Assembly (NCBI GenBank): GCA_019703815.1
Contig: AP023053.1
Location: forward strand, 854,995 to 918,994
Length of the DNA: 64,000 bases
Origin: Thaumasiovibrio occultus
GTDB lineage: Bacteria; Pseudomonadota; Gammaproteobacteria; Enterobacterales; Vibrionaceae
Direction of reading: 5' to 3'
Of the stretch, positions 7,941 through 21,800 are shown one piece after another; position 1 is the stretch's first letter; each line of letters begins with the position of its first letter. Below the pieces are notes generated by a model. The model saw only the letters and a program-made list of their open reading frames with translations. It was not told the origin of the DNA and ran no database searches. The position numbers and the translations under genes were made by a program.

Positions 7941-9620
7941 CTATTCATTAATCTGCATAATTTTGCTAGTCACAGCGGGCGAAATGACCGCAATTTGGGT
8001 TTTGATACACTCAGCGGCAAAGCGGTGACGATAGCTATCTTGCAATGCAAATGACGAATTTAGTGAAGCAACCCATTGTGTCATTGCTTCGGGCGTCGGG
8101 GTTGGCGTTGTTGATGGCAGTGCCTGCGTCGGCATTCGTGTTGATGTGTCACCACACACCGCAGACATGGCACGTAGCAACAATAGTTTGAGCTCTAAGA
8201 CTTGATCATAATCTTGTTGCAACGGCCATAGACGAGACAAAACCTGTTTCGGTTGAGTCTCTACCATATTGTGTAGCTCGGCGATCTCCTCGCTGTAGTG
8301 CTGATACTTGCCCGCATGGCTCGCCGCTAACTGGGCAGTAAACAGATCCTGTCCCGCTTGGTTGGAATGATGGCGGTGTAACTCTACGTTATTGACAATC
8401 CAACGCTCTCCCAACGCCATCGCGGGAAAGCGGTATAATTGCGCCAATAAGGGCGGAAGATCGGCTACACACTGAAACGACCCAGCCATACTACGCATCA
8501 GAAAAATATAGGCCGCTTGCCGCTCCCCCATACTCAACAAAATGTAGCTATCGGTGATCCGCGACAACGCCTTGAGTAAAGCGCGATCGGACTGCGCAAT
8601 ACGGAGGCGTAGCGTTTGAAATATCACTCTCTTTTGACGCAGGAGATGTTTTTTTAGTGATTCGAACTCAGTCTCCATCGCGAGCCGAATATAGCTATCA
8701 AAGTAACGGCATAAAGGCGCTAGCCACTGCTGCTTTTGCAACCCAATGTGTTTTACCAGAAGTTCACCCGCATCCATCAACTCTGGGTATTGCGCGGTTT
8801 TCGCAGCAAGCTCAGCATAAATCAAGGAGCGGGTGCCAACCATTGGCGCGATATGCGCGGCTCGCTTGGCGCAGCGCAGCGCCTCTTGCTGCTGATTTCG
8901 CGCAGAGTAAAAATCGCGTAACTGATCAAAGGCAAACACATAACGCGGCAGACGGTTGGTCAATCTTTCCAGCGTTTTGATCGCGCCAGAATAGTTTTGC
9001 TTGTGCCAAAGTAGACGGGACTTGGCGAGTTGCCGTCGCTGACTAAACCCCGTTTTGTAGGCCAACCAGCGCTCTAATGCTTGCCAATATTGTTGCGACT
9101 CTAACAGTGATAACAGCGTATGCTCAAGTCGCCGATTATTCGGCTCCCGCACACAAATTTTGGTTAACAACTCAATTGCCTTTGCGGGCGAATTTTGCTC
9201 TAAGGCGCGATAGATCGGCGTCAATGTTTCGATATTTTGCTTTAGGGCTGTGAGCTTGTTTTCTAGATCGATAATGCGCAAAGGTTTGACAATAAAGCCA
9301 TCCATATTCAGTGAATACGCGCTGATCACGGCTGATGCGCTTTGCTCACTGGAAACAAACACCACCGCACAGTTGCGCTCAATCAGTTGCTTTTGCCGCA
9401 AACTGGCAACCAAATCGCACCCGTTCATTGCGCTATCAAGATGGATCTCGACTAGCAGAATGTCGTAGCTGGCGCCTCTCACTGCGCCAATCGCTTGCTC
9501 GCCATTCCTTGCATGGTCAACACGTCCAACCCCAATCGCATGAAGTTGGCTTTTGAGTTGCATGGCACTCGCGTTATTGCTATCAACAACCAATGTTGTC
9601 AATGTACTCAGATCTCCCAT
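7941..9620 (-). CDS. Receiver-TPR protein (VieB-like) with phospho-acceptor Asp replaced by Glu
   Basis: A 559-residue cytoplasmic protein. Residues 8-130 are a CheY-like receiver: VVDSNN start, the SS pair in VVFVSSEQ, and the conserved Lys in FIVKPL. The expected phospho-acceptor Asp is Glu58 (DILLVEIHL), and only one of the usual two N-terminal acids (D13) is kept. The rest is helical repeats of TPR type (for example residues 140-300), with no DNA-binding domain. The architecture matches V. cholerae VieB, an auxiliary protein that inhibits a hybrid kinase. I infer a protein-protein regulator, perhaps locked in an active-like state, since Glu can mimic phospho-Asp. It is encoded downstream of the giant adhesin on the same strand but separated by a terminator. 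Confidence 0.8.
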   Translation of the reverse strand: MGDLSTLTTLVVDSNNASAMQLKSQLHAIGVGRVDHARNGEQAIGAVRGASYDILLVEIHLDSAMNGCDLVASLRQKQLIERNCAVVFVSSEQSASAVISAYSLNMDGFIVKPLRIIDLENKLTALKQNIETLTPIYRALEQNSPAKAIELLTKICVREPNNRRLEHTLLSLLESQQYWQALERWLAYKTGFSQRRQLAKSRLLWHKQNYSGAIKTLERLTNRLPRYVFAFDQLRDFYSARNQQQEALRCAKRAAHIAPMVGTRSLIYAELAAKTAQYPELMDAGELLVKHIGLQKQQWLAPLCRYFDSYIRLAMETEFESLKKHLLRQKRVIFQTLRLRIAQSDRALLKALSRITDSYILLSMGERQAAYIFLMRSMAGSFQCVADLPPLLAQLYRFPAMALGERWIVNNVELHRHHSNQAGQDLFTAQLAASHAGKYQHYSEEIAELHNMVETQPKQVLSRLWPLQQDYDQVLELKLLLLRAMSAVCGDTSTRMPTQALPSTTPTPTPEAMTQWVASLNSSFALQDSYRHRFAAECIKTQIAVISPAVTSKIMQINE

Positions 9621-9773
9621 CTGCTACCTTACCCACCTTAATCAATTACAACGCCTATCCTTCAAACCACAGCGCCCACAACAACCTTAGCTCTGCGCAC
9701 TTGAACCCACGCCAGACACATCTGCCCAAGCGTTGTTGATGCTCAGCCCGAGTGCGTCAGACCGCTATCTGAT

Positions 9774-9801
9774 GAAAAAAAGAGCGGCAACCTGCCGCTC
9801 T
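9774..9801 (-). terminator. Intrinsic terminator of the giant adhesin gene
   Basis: Minus strand: AGAGCGGCA / TGCCGCTCT stem with a 3-nt loop followed by a run of seven to eight T, directly after the adhesin stop codon. Confidence 0.85.
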
Positions 9802-9809
9802 CCTATTTA

Positions 9810-12800
9810 TCACCAGTTATCGTCACCCGACATTGGGTCAATGTTTTGCTGGTTAGATGAATCACTATCAAAGCTCGACGAATCATCCATCACATCAATG
9901 CCCATGTCAGACTGATCAGCCTGCGTCCAATCGCTATTACTGTCAGTTTGATCACTGTTCATATCGACGTTAGATTTCGAAGCGCTTGAACTTGCGCTCA
10001 TCTCATGGCTTTCATCGACCTCCAAGGTGAGTGAACTTTGCGCGCCATCCACTGCGACGTCGGTTGAATCCAAACCGGTGAATTCAATATCTGTCGTACC
10101 TTGGAAGCTTTCGCCAAAGTTGACGGTTAATGGCTGGCTGAGATCGCCACTGACAATATAAGCCCCATCCACTTCTAGCGCGCCAGACACTTCACTGCCC
10201 TCTGGCAAGCCTGTGACTTCCACCGACTCCACCTCTGGGTTCGACGTCACTTCATCTGGCAGGCTAATCGTCGCCGAGCCGTTTGGCGCGGCCGTGATAT
10301 CAACGCTGTCTTCTGATGCATCTGTGGTATCACTATTTGCTTCATCCACCACCACGTCATCAGGCGTTACATTGACTTCACTTGCCGCATCGATAGAGAC
10401 CACGTTATCTGGCTCGGCGTTTTGATTGTCATCCGGCATGTCCACACTCATGGTCACAGTCTGCGGCGCTTGATCGTTGACCGAGACATCAAGCGGCAAT
10501 TCGCCGTTGAAGTCATCATCTGGCCAGAATGTCCAGTTGTCATCATCGGTATCTATTAAGGTGCCTTGATCGCCGCTGTAGTCAATTTCGCTGATCACAT
10601 CAGACTCAGACAGATCCATCTGCGCGCTGACCGCTTCGCGGCTTACCATCACCGCGCCATCGTCATCCGGTTGCAAGCTTGGTTGTACATCATTAACGTT
10701 AATCTCAACCAAGCTCCGCACGGAATCGGTGCCGTCGGTTGCGACAAAGCCCAATTCTACTTGGCCGCTAAAGCCTTCGGCGGGGGTAAAGGTGTAAGTG
10801 CCATCAGCATCTTGCTCAAGCAAGCCTTGGCCTGAAATGATCTGGATAGACTCTAGAGATACTTCATCACCATCCAAATCAGACACTTGGCTTAGTAACT
10901 CATCTGCGGTGAATTGAATTGACTCACCCGCATCCACCTCAGCTTGACCAATGCCGGTGACGTGAGGCGCACTATTACCTTCCGGCATTTCATCGCTGGT
11001 CAACACGCCTATCGAGCTTTGCTCATCGATTAATTCACCATCGCGGTTAATGACATAAGCGAAGTCAACGTTGCCGGTAAATCCATCTGCAGGATTAAAG
11101 GTCCAGGTCCCATCACCGTTGTCGATAAGCTCACCTTGTGATTCGTCCATTAAGTGCGCGAACTGGATTTCATCGCCCTCTTGCACTTCGGTGTTCTCTG
11201 CCATTTCCAGCAGATCATCGGCAGTCAGGATGATGCTCTCGCCCTCTTCCACTTTGAAGTCGGCATAAACCGCAGAAGGTTCAGTCAGATCACTTGAGCT
11301 TTCATCACCATAATCGACGGTAGTCGCGGTGACGGTAATGAAGAAGTTGCCGCTGAAATCTTCTGGCGGGGTCAATTGCAGATCGCCGATATCCCAATCA
11401 TCAATATCGATGTATTGGCCTTCTTGAGTGATCTCGACGGTATTTACACCATCACTCACCACAAAGCCGACAGGGAAACCGGTCATCACCAAGTTACTCA
11501 AGACTTCTGAATCATCTAGCAGATCAACGTTCAGTCCTAAGTGACCTGTCGAGTCTTCGCTGAACACCAACGGACCGTCATGATCTGTGGTGATCACTGC
11601 GCCATCCGCGACAGGGCGAACGTAAACCGGTACCTCTAAGGTGGTTTCTTCTTCACCATCAGAGACCACAACTTGCAGTCCAGATGTGCCCGCGAAATCT
11701 CCAGACGGAGTGAAGGTGAAGGTGCCATCACCATTATCGGTTAAGTCACCACCGTCCTCGCCATCCGGCATAATGACTCGTGAGACCACCAGATTTTCCG
11801 TGTCCACATCGCCAAACAAGTTGAGCATATCGTCGGCGGTAAAGGTGAATGCGCCGTCTTCTGAGGTAGTGAGATGCGCATTACCTTCGGTAAACGGTGC
11901 ATCATTAACGGGGATCATATTGACGTTAAGCGAGCCATCAACCGTATCGGTGCCATCAGTCAACTGGTATGCCAACTCAACCAAGCCGTTAAAGTCTTGT
12001 GTAGTGACAAGGTGATACATACCATCCGGTTGCACTTGCAAGGTCGCCCCTTGCGGCTGACGCACAGAGAGGTTGGTGAGGCTGATATCATCACCATCCA
12101 AGTCTTCCGACTGGCTAACAATGAACTCAGGATCAATCACCAGCACTTGATCTTCTTCGCCTTGCAACGAAAGCGTCGGCGCGGTCGGCAAATCATTTAC
12201 CGGCGTAACCTCAAGATTAAGCTCAGTTGCGACAACATTTTCACCATCACTCACATCGTAGGTGAACGCTATATCGCCATTAAAGTTCTCACTCGGCGTA
12301 ATGGTAAAGCTACCGTCATCATTTTGCGCAACCGTCGCATTTGGATCGCTGGTTTTAAGATTCAGCGCGGTTAAGTCGTCACCCTCGATATCTGAAGCGT
12401 TTGCCAGCAACTCTTCCTGCGTAACAGTAATACTGCCATCTTCCGCAACGGTCGCGCTGACGGGCGTCGTTTCAGGTGCATCGTTGACCGGGATAACATC
12501 AATATCTGCGGTGGTCTGCGCGGTTGCGCCATCTTCATCAACCACCGTGACATCAAGCGCGATATCGCCATTAAAGTTGGCATTCGGCGTGAAACTGAAC
12601 GTGCCATCGCCATTATCGACTAGCTCACCATCACCTCCGGTATAAGTGACCGATTCAAGTGAAACCTCTCCTTCAATATCTGAAGAATTGGCGATGAGCT
12701 GTGCTTCGCTGAGGGTGATCACTCCATCTTCTTGCATGGAGTAACTGGTTGAGCCAGCCACTGGCGGATCGTTAACCTCACCCACCGCAATGTCGATATT

Positions 12801-15800
12801 GGCGTTGACCGTATCCGTGCCATCACTGACGGTGAAGCTCATATCGACATCGCCCGAGAAGTTCTCGTTTGGCGCGAAGGTATAGGTGCCGTCACCGTTG
12901 TCGGTAAGCACGCCTTCGCTGCCGGTGTAGCTAACCGATTCAATGGTTAGGTCATCGCCATCGATATCGGCCGAGCCTTGCAGCAATTGCTCATCGGTGA
13001 AGGTCAGCGTGCCATCTTCGTTCATGGTGAACGCTTGATCTTCGGCTGTCGGCAGGTCGTTGACTGGGTTTACGGTCAGGTCAGCATTGGCAACAACTGT
13101 GTCTGTGCCATCGGAGATCTCAAAGCTTAAGTCGATGTCACCATTGAAGTTGGCATCTGGCGTGATAGTGAACGAGCCGTCTGGGTTTTCAGTGACGGTG
13201 GCGTTATCACCTGCGCTTAGATTGCTGGCGGTGAGCGCGTCACCTTCGACATCGCTGGCTTGCGACAGCAACTGCTCTTGGCTAATCGTAATTGCGCCGT
13301 CTTCATCCACGCTGTAGGCCAAATCACCGGAGACCGGCACGTCGTTAAGTGGCAGTACATCAATACCGGCGGTGGTATCAGCCGTCGCACCGTCTTCGTC
13401 GATAACAGTGACATCTAACGACACATCACCATCAAAGTTTTCATTCGGCGCAAAGCTGTAAGTGCCATCACCGTTGTCGGTGAATATACCATCTGTGCCT
13501 GAGTACGAAACCGAATCAACCGCAACATCGCCTTCTACATCAGAAGAGTTCGCCAGCAACTGTTCGTTGGAAATGGTGATAACACTGTCTTCGTTGACTT
13601 GATAACTAGTGCTACCCGCGACTGGCGGATCGTTAACCTCACCCACCGCAATGTCGATATTGGCGTTAACCGTGTCCGTGCCATCGCTGACGGTGAAGCT
13701 CATGTCCACATCGCCCGAGAAGTTCTCGTTTGGCGCGAAGGTATAGGTGCCGTCGCCGTTGTCGGTCAGCACGCCTTCACTGCCGGTATAGGACACAGAC
13801 TCAACCGTTAAGTCATCGCCGTCGATATCGGCAGAGCCTTGCAGCAATTGCTCATCGGTGAAGGTCAGTGTGCCATCTTCGTTCATGGTGAACGCCTGAT
13901 CTTCGGCTGTCGGCAAGTCATTGACTGGGTTAACCGTCAGATCGGCACTTGCCACTATGCTGTCGGTGCCATCGGAGATATCAAAGCTTAAGTCGATATC
14001 ACCGTTGAAGTTGGCATCTGGGGTAATCGTGAACGAGCCGTCAGGATTTTCGGTGACAGTTGCATTATCGCCTGCGCTTAGATTGCTGGCGGTGAGCGCG
14101 TCACCTTCCACATCGCTGGCTTGCGACAGCAGTTGATCTTGCGTTAAGGTGATCGACCCATCCTCATCGACGCTATAAGCCAAGTCGCCTGAAACGGGCG
14201 CATCATTGATTGGCAGCACATCGACATTGATAACGGTATCTACCGTCGCACCATCTTCATCTTGAATAGTGACATTTAACTGCACTTCACCATTAAAATT
14301 CTCGTTTGGCGCAAAGCTGCAAGTACCATCGCCATTGACGCTAAAGATCCCGTCAGGCCCATCGTAGCTAATACCAACCAGTTCAACGTCACCTTCAATG
14401 TCTGACGCATTCGCCAGTACTTGTGATTCATTAAATGTCAGAACACTATCTTCGTTGATGGTGTAGCTTGTCTGGCCTGCGATTGGCGGATCGTTAACTT
14501 CAATGACATCAACATTGGCTGTTGTCTGCGCTGTGGCACCGTCTTCATCAACCACTGTGACATCAAAGCTAACATCGCCATTGAAGTTCTCGTTCGGCGC
14601 AAAGCTATAAGTGCCATCGCCGTTGTCGGTAAAGATGCCGTCTGTACCAGAGTACGAGACCGAATCAACCGCGACATCACCTTCTACGTCGGACGAATTA
14701 GCCAGGAGCTGCTCATCCGAGATAGTAACAACGTTGTCTTCGTTGACTTGATAAGACGTGCTACCCGCGACTGGCGGATCGTTGACCTCACCCACCGCAA
14801 TGTCGATGTTGGCGTTAACCGTGTCGGTGCCATCGCTGACGGTGAAGCTCATATCGACATCGCCAGAGAAGTTCTCGTTTGGTGCGAAGGTATAAGTGCC
14901 ATCACCGTTGTCAGTCAACACACCTTCACTGCCGGTGTAAGACACGGACTCAATGGTTAAGTCATCGCCATCGATATCGGCCGAGCCTTGCAGCAGTTGC
15001 TCATCCGTAAAGGTCAGGGTGCCATCTTCGTTCATGGTGAACGCTTGGTCTTCCGCTGTTGGCAAGTCGTTAACGGGGTTTACTGTCAGATCAGCACTCG
15101 CAATTATGCTGTCAGTGCCATCTGAGATATCAAAGCTTAGGTCGATGTCGCCGTTGAAGTTAGCATCTGGGATTATTTCAAAGCTACCGTCTGGATTTTC
15201 AATCACAGTAGCATTGTGACCCGCACTCAAATTACTGGCCGTGAGATCATCGCCATCGACATCACTGGCTTGCGATAGCAACTGCTCTTGGCTTAGAGTA
15301 ATAGCGCCGTCCTCATCGACGCTGTAAGCCAAATCACCCGAGACTGGGGCATCGTTAACCGCAATAACATCAATGCCTGCAGTAGTTTGCGCTGTCGCGC
15401 CATCCTCATCAATAACGGAGACATCAAGGCTGACATCGCCATCAAAGTTTTCGTTTGGTGCGAAGCTATAGGTACCATCACCGTTGTCGGTAAAGATACC
15501 GTCAGAGCCAGAATACGACACGCCATCAACCGCAACACCACCTTCAACATCGCTACTGTTTGCTAGTAGCTGCTCATCCGAGATAGTGATAACGCCATCT
15601 TCATTGACTTGATAAGCCGTGCTACCCGCGACGGGTGGATCGTTCACTTCATCAACCGCAATATCGATGTTGGCATTGACCGTATCCGTGCCATCACTGA
15701 CGGTAAAGCTCATGTCGACATCGCCCGAGAAGTTCTCGTTCGGTGCGAAGGTGTAAGTGCCATCACCGTTGTCGGTGAGAACACCTTCACTGCCAGTGTA

Positions 15801-18800
15801 GGAGACTGATTCAACGGATAGGTCATCGCCGTCGATATCGGCCGAGCCTTGCAGTAACTGCTCGTCAGTGAAGGTCAGCGTACCATCTTCGTTCATGGTG
15901 AACGCGTGATCTTCTGCCTCAGGCGCATCATTTACCGGCAACACATCTAGGTTGAGTTCCGTCAAGGTACTCAACTCACCATCGGTAACTTCATATTCGA
16001 ACTGGATCTGACCATTGAAGTCTGCTGACGGTGTTACTGAGTACGTGCCATCACCATTATCTACCACAATTGCGTTCGGATCGTTTGTTGTCAGCCCAGT
16101 AGCGAGTAACTCATCCCCATCCATATCAGATGTGTTTTCCAGTAGCATTTCTTGTGTGACAAGAATGCTGCCATCCTCATCAACACTTGCAGAAATGGCG
16201 TCGGCTTCTGGCGCATCGTTAACAAACTCAACTTTCAGGTCGATATCAGCACTGACGATATCGGTACCATCACTCACATCAAAAGTAAGGTCTGCATTGC
16301 CAAAGTAGCCTTGGTCTGGCGTTAGTGTGAAGGTTCCATCACCGTTATCAATAACTTCAACCTGATCACTCTGACTCGTGACATTGAGCACGGACAGATC
16401 ATCGCCTTCAACATCTGTCGCCTGTGCGAGCAGTTGTTCTTGCGTGATGGTAATGGATTCCCCGTCTTGGGTCGAAAAAGAGAGATCAGGGACATCAGGC
16501 AAGTCATTGACCGGATTGACGGTTAGATTTAGCTCCGATGCGACGACTTCAATCGCATCAGACACATCGTAAGTGAACTCTATTTCTCCAAAGAAATTTT
16601 CACTTGGGGTAATAGTGAAACTACCGTCCGCATTTTCAATGACAGTGGCATTGGGATCGTTGGTTTGAAGGTTTTCTACCGTTAGGTTATCACCATCGAC
16701 ATCTGACGCATTAGCGAGTAGCTCGTCTTGGGTGAGGGTGATCGTACCATCTTCATCAACAACCGCGTTCACTGGCCCCGAAACTTCCGGTGCCTCATTG
16801 ACTATTTCTACATCAATAAATGCAGTGCTTGGCACACTGGCCATACCATCGCTGATATCAAACGTTAAATTGACTTCACCATAAAAATCCGTTGCTGGTT
16901 CAAAGGTGAACGTATTGTCTCCGTTATCAGTTAATGTCCCTAACGCGGGGTCTACCAGAGCGAGATTTTCAAGATGAAGAATGTCGCCATCCACATCGGA
17001 TGAGCCCGCCAATAAATCCTTCGCTTCAATGATAATAGTGCCATTTTCTAGCATCTGGGTTTGCAGCGGTGCACCAGGTTCAGGAACATCGTTAACTGGG
17101 ATCACGGTGAGGTCGATGTTGGTTTCAACCGTGTCAGTACCATCAAACACACTGTATGCCACATCAATTTCACCATTGAAATTCTCGTTGAGCATAAAGG
17201 TGTAGGTGCCATCACCGTTATCAACTAACTCGCCATTTTCACCAGTGTAATTTATCTCGGTAATAGAAAGCTCATCGCCTTCTATATCAGAGGCGTTCGC
17301 TAGTAAATCATCAGCGCTAAACGTGATCCCTACATCTTCATCTGTCGACAAAATGATCGGGCCGGAGACGATTGGAGCATCATTCACGGCATCAAAGCTA
17401 ATATTGATTATGTTGTCGTCGGTCAACTCGCCATCGGTAACTTGATACCCCAGCTCAATTTCACCATTGAAATTTGCATCCGGCGTCACCGTCCACGTGC
17501 CGTCGCCATTATCAGTTAGCGTTGCATGCTCGGCATTGTCACCTACCAACGCCAGATTTTCGATATCCAAGTCATCGCTATCAATATCGGTTGCTTGCGC
17601 TAACAAATCTTCTTCGGTAATAACCACTGACGCAAACTGCGTCACGCCTTCTTGGTCAGTTTCAAGGCTCGGCAAATCTGCACTCAAATCGATTTCCGAA
17701 TCACCCTGGCGAATATTCAGTGATACCGTTTCAGTGATTTCTGTGCCGTCAGTCCCTAATGACGTAAACACCGCTTCATCTTGACAGGTCTGCGACACCG
17801 TCATGTTTTGTACAACATAGGTACCATTCCCCTGAATAGTACCTAATTCAAAATACGAAACTGGTTGGTCGACCGTTAAGGTGTAATCGGTTTCGAAGCT
17901 GTTCTTATCTTCCTTGTGATAGGTCATCGAATCGATGAGCTCACCATCATCGTTGAACGCTTTTATTTCAACTTCGGTGAAGTGTTTCGATGACTCCATA
18001 AACCAGCCACCTAACCCATCTAGGTGGAAGCTGATTTCGTTGATATCCTGACCTTCTAAAGAAATAGTTAACTTCTCGTCACCACTCAGTCCCTGACGAT
18101 CCGTATCGCCAATACCATGACCAATATGGGTATTACCATTCCAAGCCCCAAGCGGCCCATCATTACTTTGCACCGTAACGGTCAGGTCGCCATCAACGAA
18201 TTCACGAGTGTGTGAATCCACCTCTGTACCCCAATCATCGACACTGGCGTTGTCATCGAAGGTGCCAATCTGGGTAGTGTGCGTACCCGCCATCATCGCA
18301 TCTTCATCAGGAACAAAGCGTACTTCTGTGTCGACAGGTATCTCTACCCCAACTTCTAATTCAACCCACTCGTCGTTGACGTTAGCCTCGATAATGCCGA
18401 ACTCTGGCGCTTGATCTAAACGCAGTGTTGGTTCATCTCTCAACGATATTCCAACGGTTTGATCTTCTTCTGCTTGGATATAGATTTCGTCGCCCGCATC
18501 GGGCGCATCATTCACCGGATTGACCGTTAAATCGAGCTCTGTTGCAACAACATCGACACCATCAGTAATATCAAAGGTAAACTCAACTTCGCCATTAAAG
18601 TTCTCCGCCGGCGTGATGGTAAAGCTGCCATCCTCATTAGCTACAATGCTGGCATTGGGATCATTGGTCGCGAGATTAATCGCTGACAAATCGTCGCCGT
18701 CTATATCGCTCGCATTCGCCAACAACTCTTCTTGTGTAATCGTAATGGTGTTGTCTTCGTCTACCTGCGCGGTAATATCGGATGTTTGCGGCGCGTCGTT

Positions 18801-21800
18801 AACGGCAATCACGGTGATCCCCGCCGTGGTCTCTGCAGTCGCACCATCTTCATCCGTTACAGTGACATCAAGTGCCAAATCGCCATTAAAGTTTTCGTTT
18901 GGCGCAAAGCTGTAGGTACCGTCGCCGTTGTCGGTAAAGATACCGTCAGTGCCTGAGTACGAGACCGAATCAACAGCTACATCACCTTCGATGTCACTGC
19001 TGTTAGCTAGCAGTTGCTCATCTGAAATCGTAATGACACTGTCTTCGTTGACTTGATAGCTGGTTGAGCCTGCAACTGGTGGATCGTTCACCTCGCCCAC
19101 CGCAATGTCGATATTGGCATTGACCGTATCCGTGCCATCACTGACGGTGAAGCTCATGTCGACATCGCCAGAGAAGTTCTCGTTTGGCGCGAAGGTATAA
19201 GTGCCGTCACCGTTGTCGGTCAACACGCCTTCGCTGCCGGTGTAAGACACGGACTCAACAATTAAGTCATCGCCGTCGATATCGGCAGTGCCTTGCAGCA
19301 GTTGCTCATCGGTGAAGGTCAGCGAGCCATCTTCGTTCATGGTGAACGCGTGATCTTCCGCTGTCGGCAGATCGTTGACTGGGTTTACGGTTAGATCGGC
19401 GCTTGCCACTATGCTGTCGGTGCCATCGGAGATATCAAAGCTTAAGTCGATATCGCCGTTGAAGTTGGCATCTGGGGTAATAGTGAACGAGCCATCAGGG
19501 TTTTCAGTGACGGTGGCGTTGTCACCTGCGCTTAGATTGCTGGCAGTCAGCGCATCACCTTCGACATCACTGGCTTGGGACAGTAACTGCTCTTGGCTAA
19601 TGGTAATTGCGCCATCTTCATCCACGCTGTAAGCCAAATCACCAGAGACAGGCACGTCATTAAGCGGCAGCACGTCAATGCCTGCGGTGGTCTCGGCGGT
19701 CGCACCGTCTTCGTCGATAACAGTGACATCTAACGACACATCACCATCAAAGTTTTCATTCGGCGCAAAGCTGTAAGTGCCATCGCCGTTGTCGGTAAAG
19801 ATGCCGTCAGTGCCGGAGTACGAGACCGAATCAACCGCAACATCGCCTTCGATGTCACTGCTGTTAGCTAGCAGCTGCTCATCGGATATCGTGATCACGC
19901 TGTCTTCATTGACTTGATAGCTAGTGCTACCTGCAACTGGTGGATCGTTCACCTCGCCCACCGCAATGTCGATATTAGCGTTAACCGTGTCAGTGCCATC
20001 GCTAACGGTGAAGCTCATATCGACATCGCCCGAGAAGTTCTCGTTAGGCGCGAAGGTATAGGTGCCGTCGCCGTTGTCAGTGAGAACACCTTCACTGCCG
20101 GTGTAGGACACAGACTCAACAGACAGATCATCCCCTTCGATATCGGCCGAGCCTTGCAGCAGTTGCTCATCGGTGAAGGTCAGCGTGCCATCTTCGTTCA
20201 TAGTGAACGCCTGATCTTCCGCTGTCGGCAAGTCGTTGACTGGGTTAACGGTTAAATCGGCACTTGCCACTATGCTGTCTGTGCCATCGCTAATATCAAA
20301 GCTGAGATCAATATCGCCATTGAAGTTGGCATCTGGGGTAATGGTGAAGCTACCGTCTGGATTTTCAGTAACGGTAGCGTTATCACCGGCAGTTAGATTG
20401 CTGGCGTTAAGCGCGTCACCTTCGACATCACTAGCTTGCGACAGTAACTGCTCTTGGCTAATCGTAATTGCGCCATCTTCATTCACGCTGTAGGCCAAAT
20501 CACCAGAGACTGGCACGTCGTTGAGCGGCAGTACATCGATACCGGCAGTGGTATCGGCGGTCGCGCCGTCTTCGTCAACGACAGTTACATCAAGACTCAC
20601 ATCGCCGGTAAAGTTTTCGTTTGGCGCAAAGCTGTAAGTGCCATCGCCGTTGTCGGTAAAGATGCCGTCAGTGCCTAAGTAGCTCACGCTATCTACTGCA
20701 ACATCGCCTTCGATGTCCGACGAGTTAGCGAGAAGCTGCTCGTTGGATATCGTGATCACACTGTCTTCATTGACTTGATAACTGGTTGAGCCCGCGACTG
20801 GCGGATCATTGACCTCACCGACTGCAATGTCGATATTGGCGTTAACCGTGTCGGTTCCATCGCTGACGGTGAAGCTCATGTCGACATCGCCAGAGAAGTT
20901 CTCGTTTGGCGCGAAGGTATAGGTGCCGTCACCATTGTCAGTCAGCACGCCTTCGCTGCCGGTGTAGGACACAGATTCAACAGACAGATCATCCCCGTCG
21001 ATATCGGCAGAGCCTTGAAGCAATTGCTCATCGGTGAAGGTCAGGGTGCCATCTTCGTTCATGGTGAACGCCTGATCTTCGGCTGTCGGCAAGTCATTGA
21101 CTGGGTTTACCGTTAGATCAGCATTCGCCACAACCGTATCGGTGCCGTCGGAGATATCAAAGGACAGGTCGATATCGCCGTTGAAGTTGGCATCTGGCGT
21201 AATAGTGAACGAGCCGTCTGGGTTTTCGGTAACAGTGGCGTTGTCACCTGCGGTTAAGTTGCTTGCGGTTAGCGCGTCACCTTCCACATCACTCGCTTGT
21301 GATAGTAACTGCTCTTGGCTGAGGGTAATTGCGCCATCTTCATCGACGCTGTAAGCCAAGTCGCCCGACACTGGCATATCGTTAAGTGGCAGTACATCAA
21401 TGCCCGCAGTGGTCTCAGCGGTCGCGCCATCTTCGTCAATAACCGTGACATCTAGGCTCACATCACCCGTGAAGTTTTCGTTGGGTGCAAAGCTGTAGGT
21501 ACCATCCCCGTTGTCGGTAAAAATGCCGTCAGTGCCTGAGTACGAGACCGAATCAACCGCGACATCGCCTTCTACATCAGAAGAGTTCGCCAGCAACTGC
21601 TCGTTGGAAATGGTGATCACACTGTCTTCGTTGACTTGATAGCTGGTTGAGCCCGCGACTGGTGGATCATTGACTTCCGTCACCGTAATATCAACATTAG
21701 CTGTGGTCGTTTCCGTACCGTCACTTACAACAAACGATACATCAACATCACCAGTAAAGTTTTCATTTGGCGCGAAGGTATAAGTCCCATCACCGTTGTC

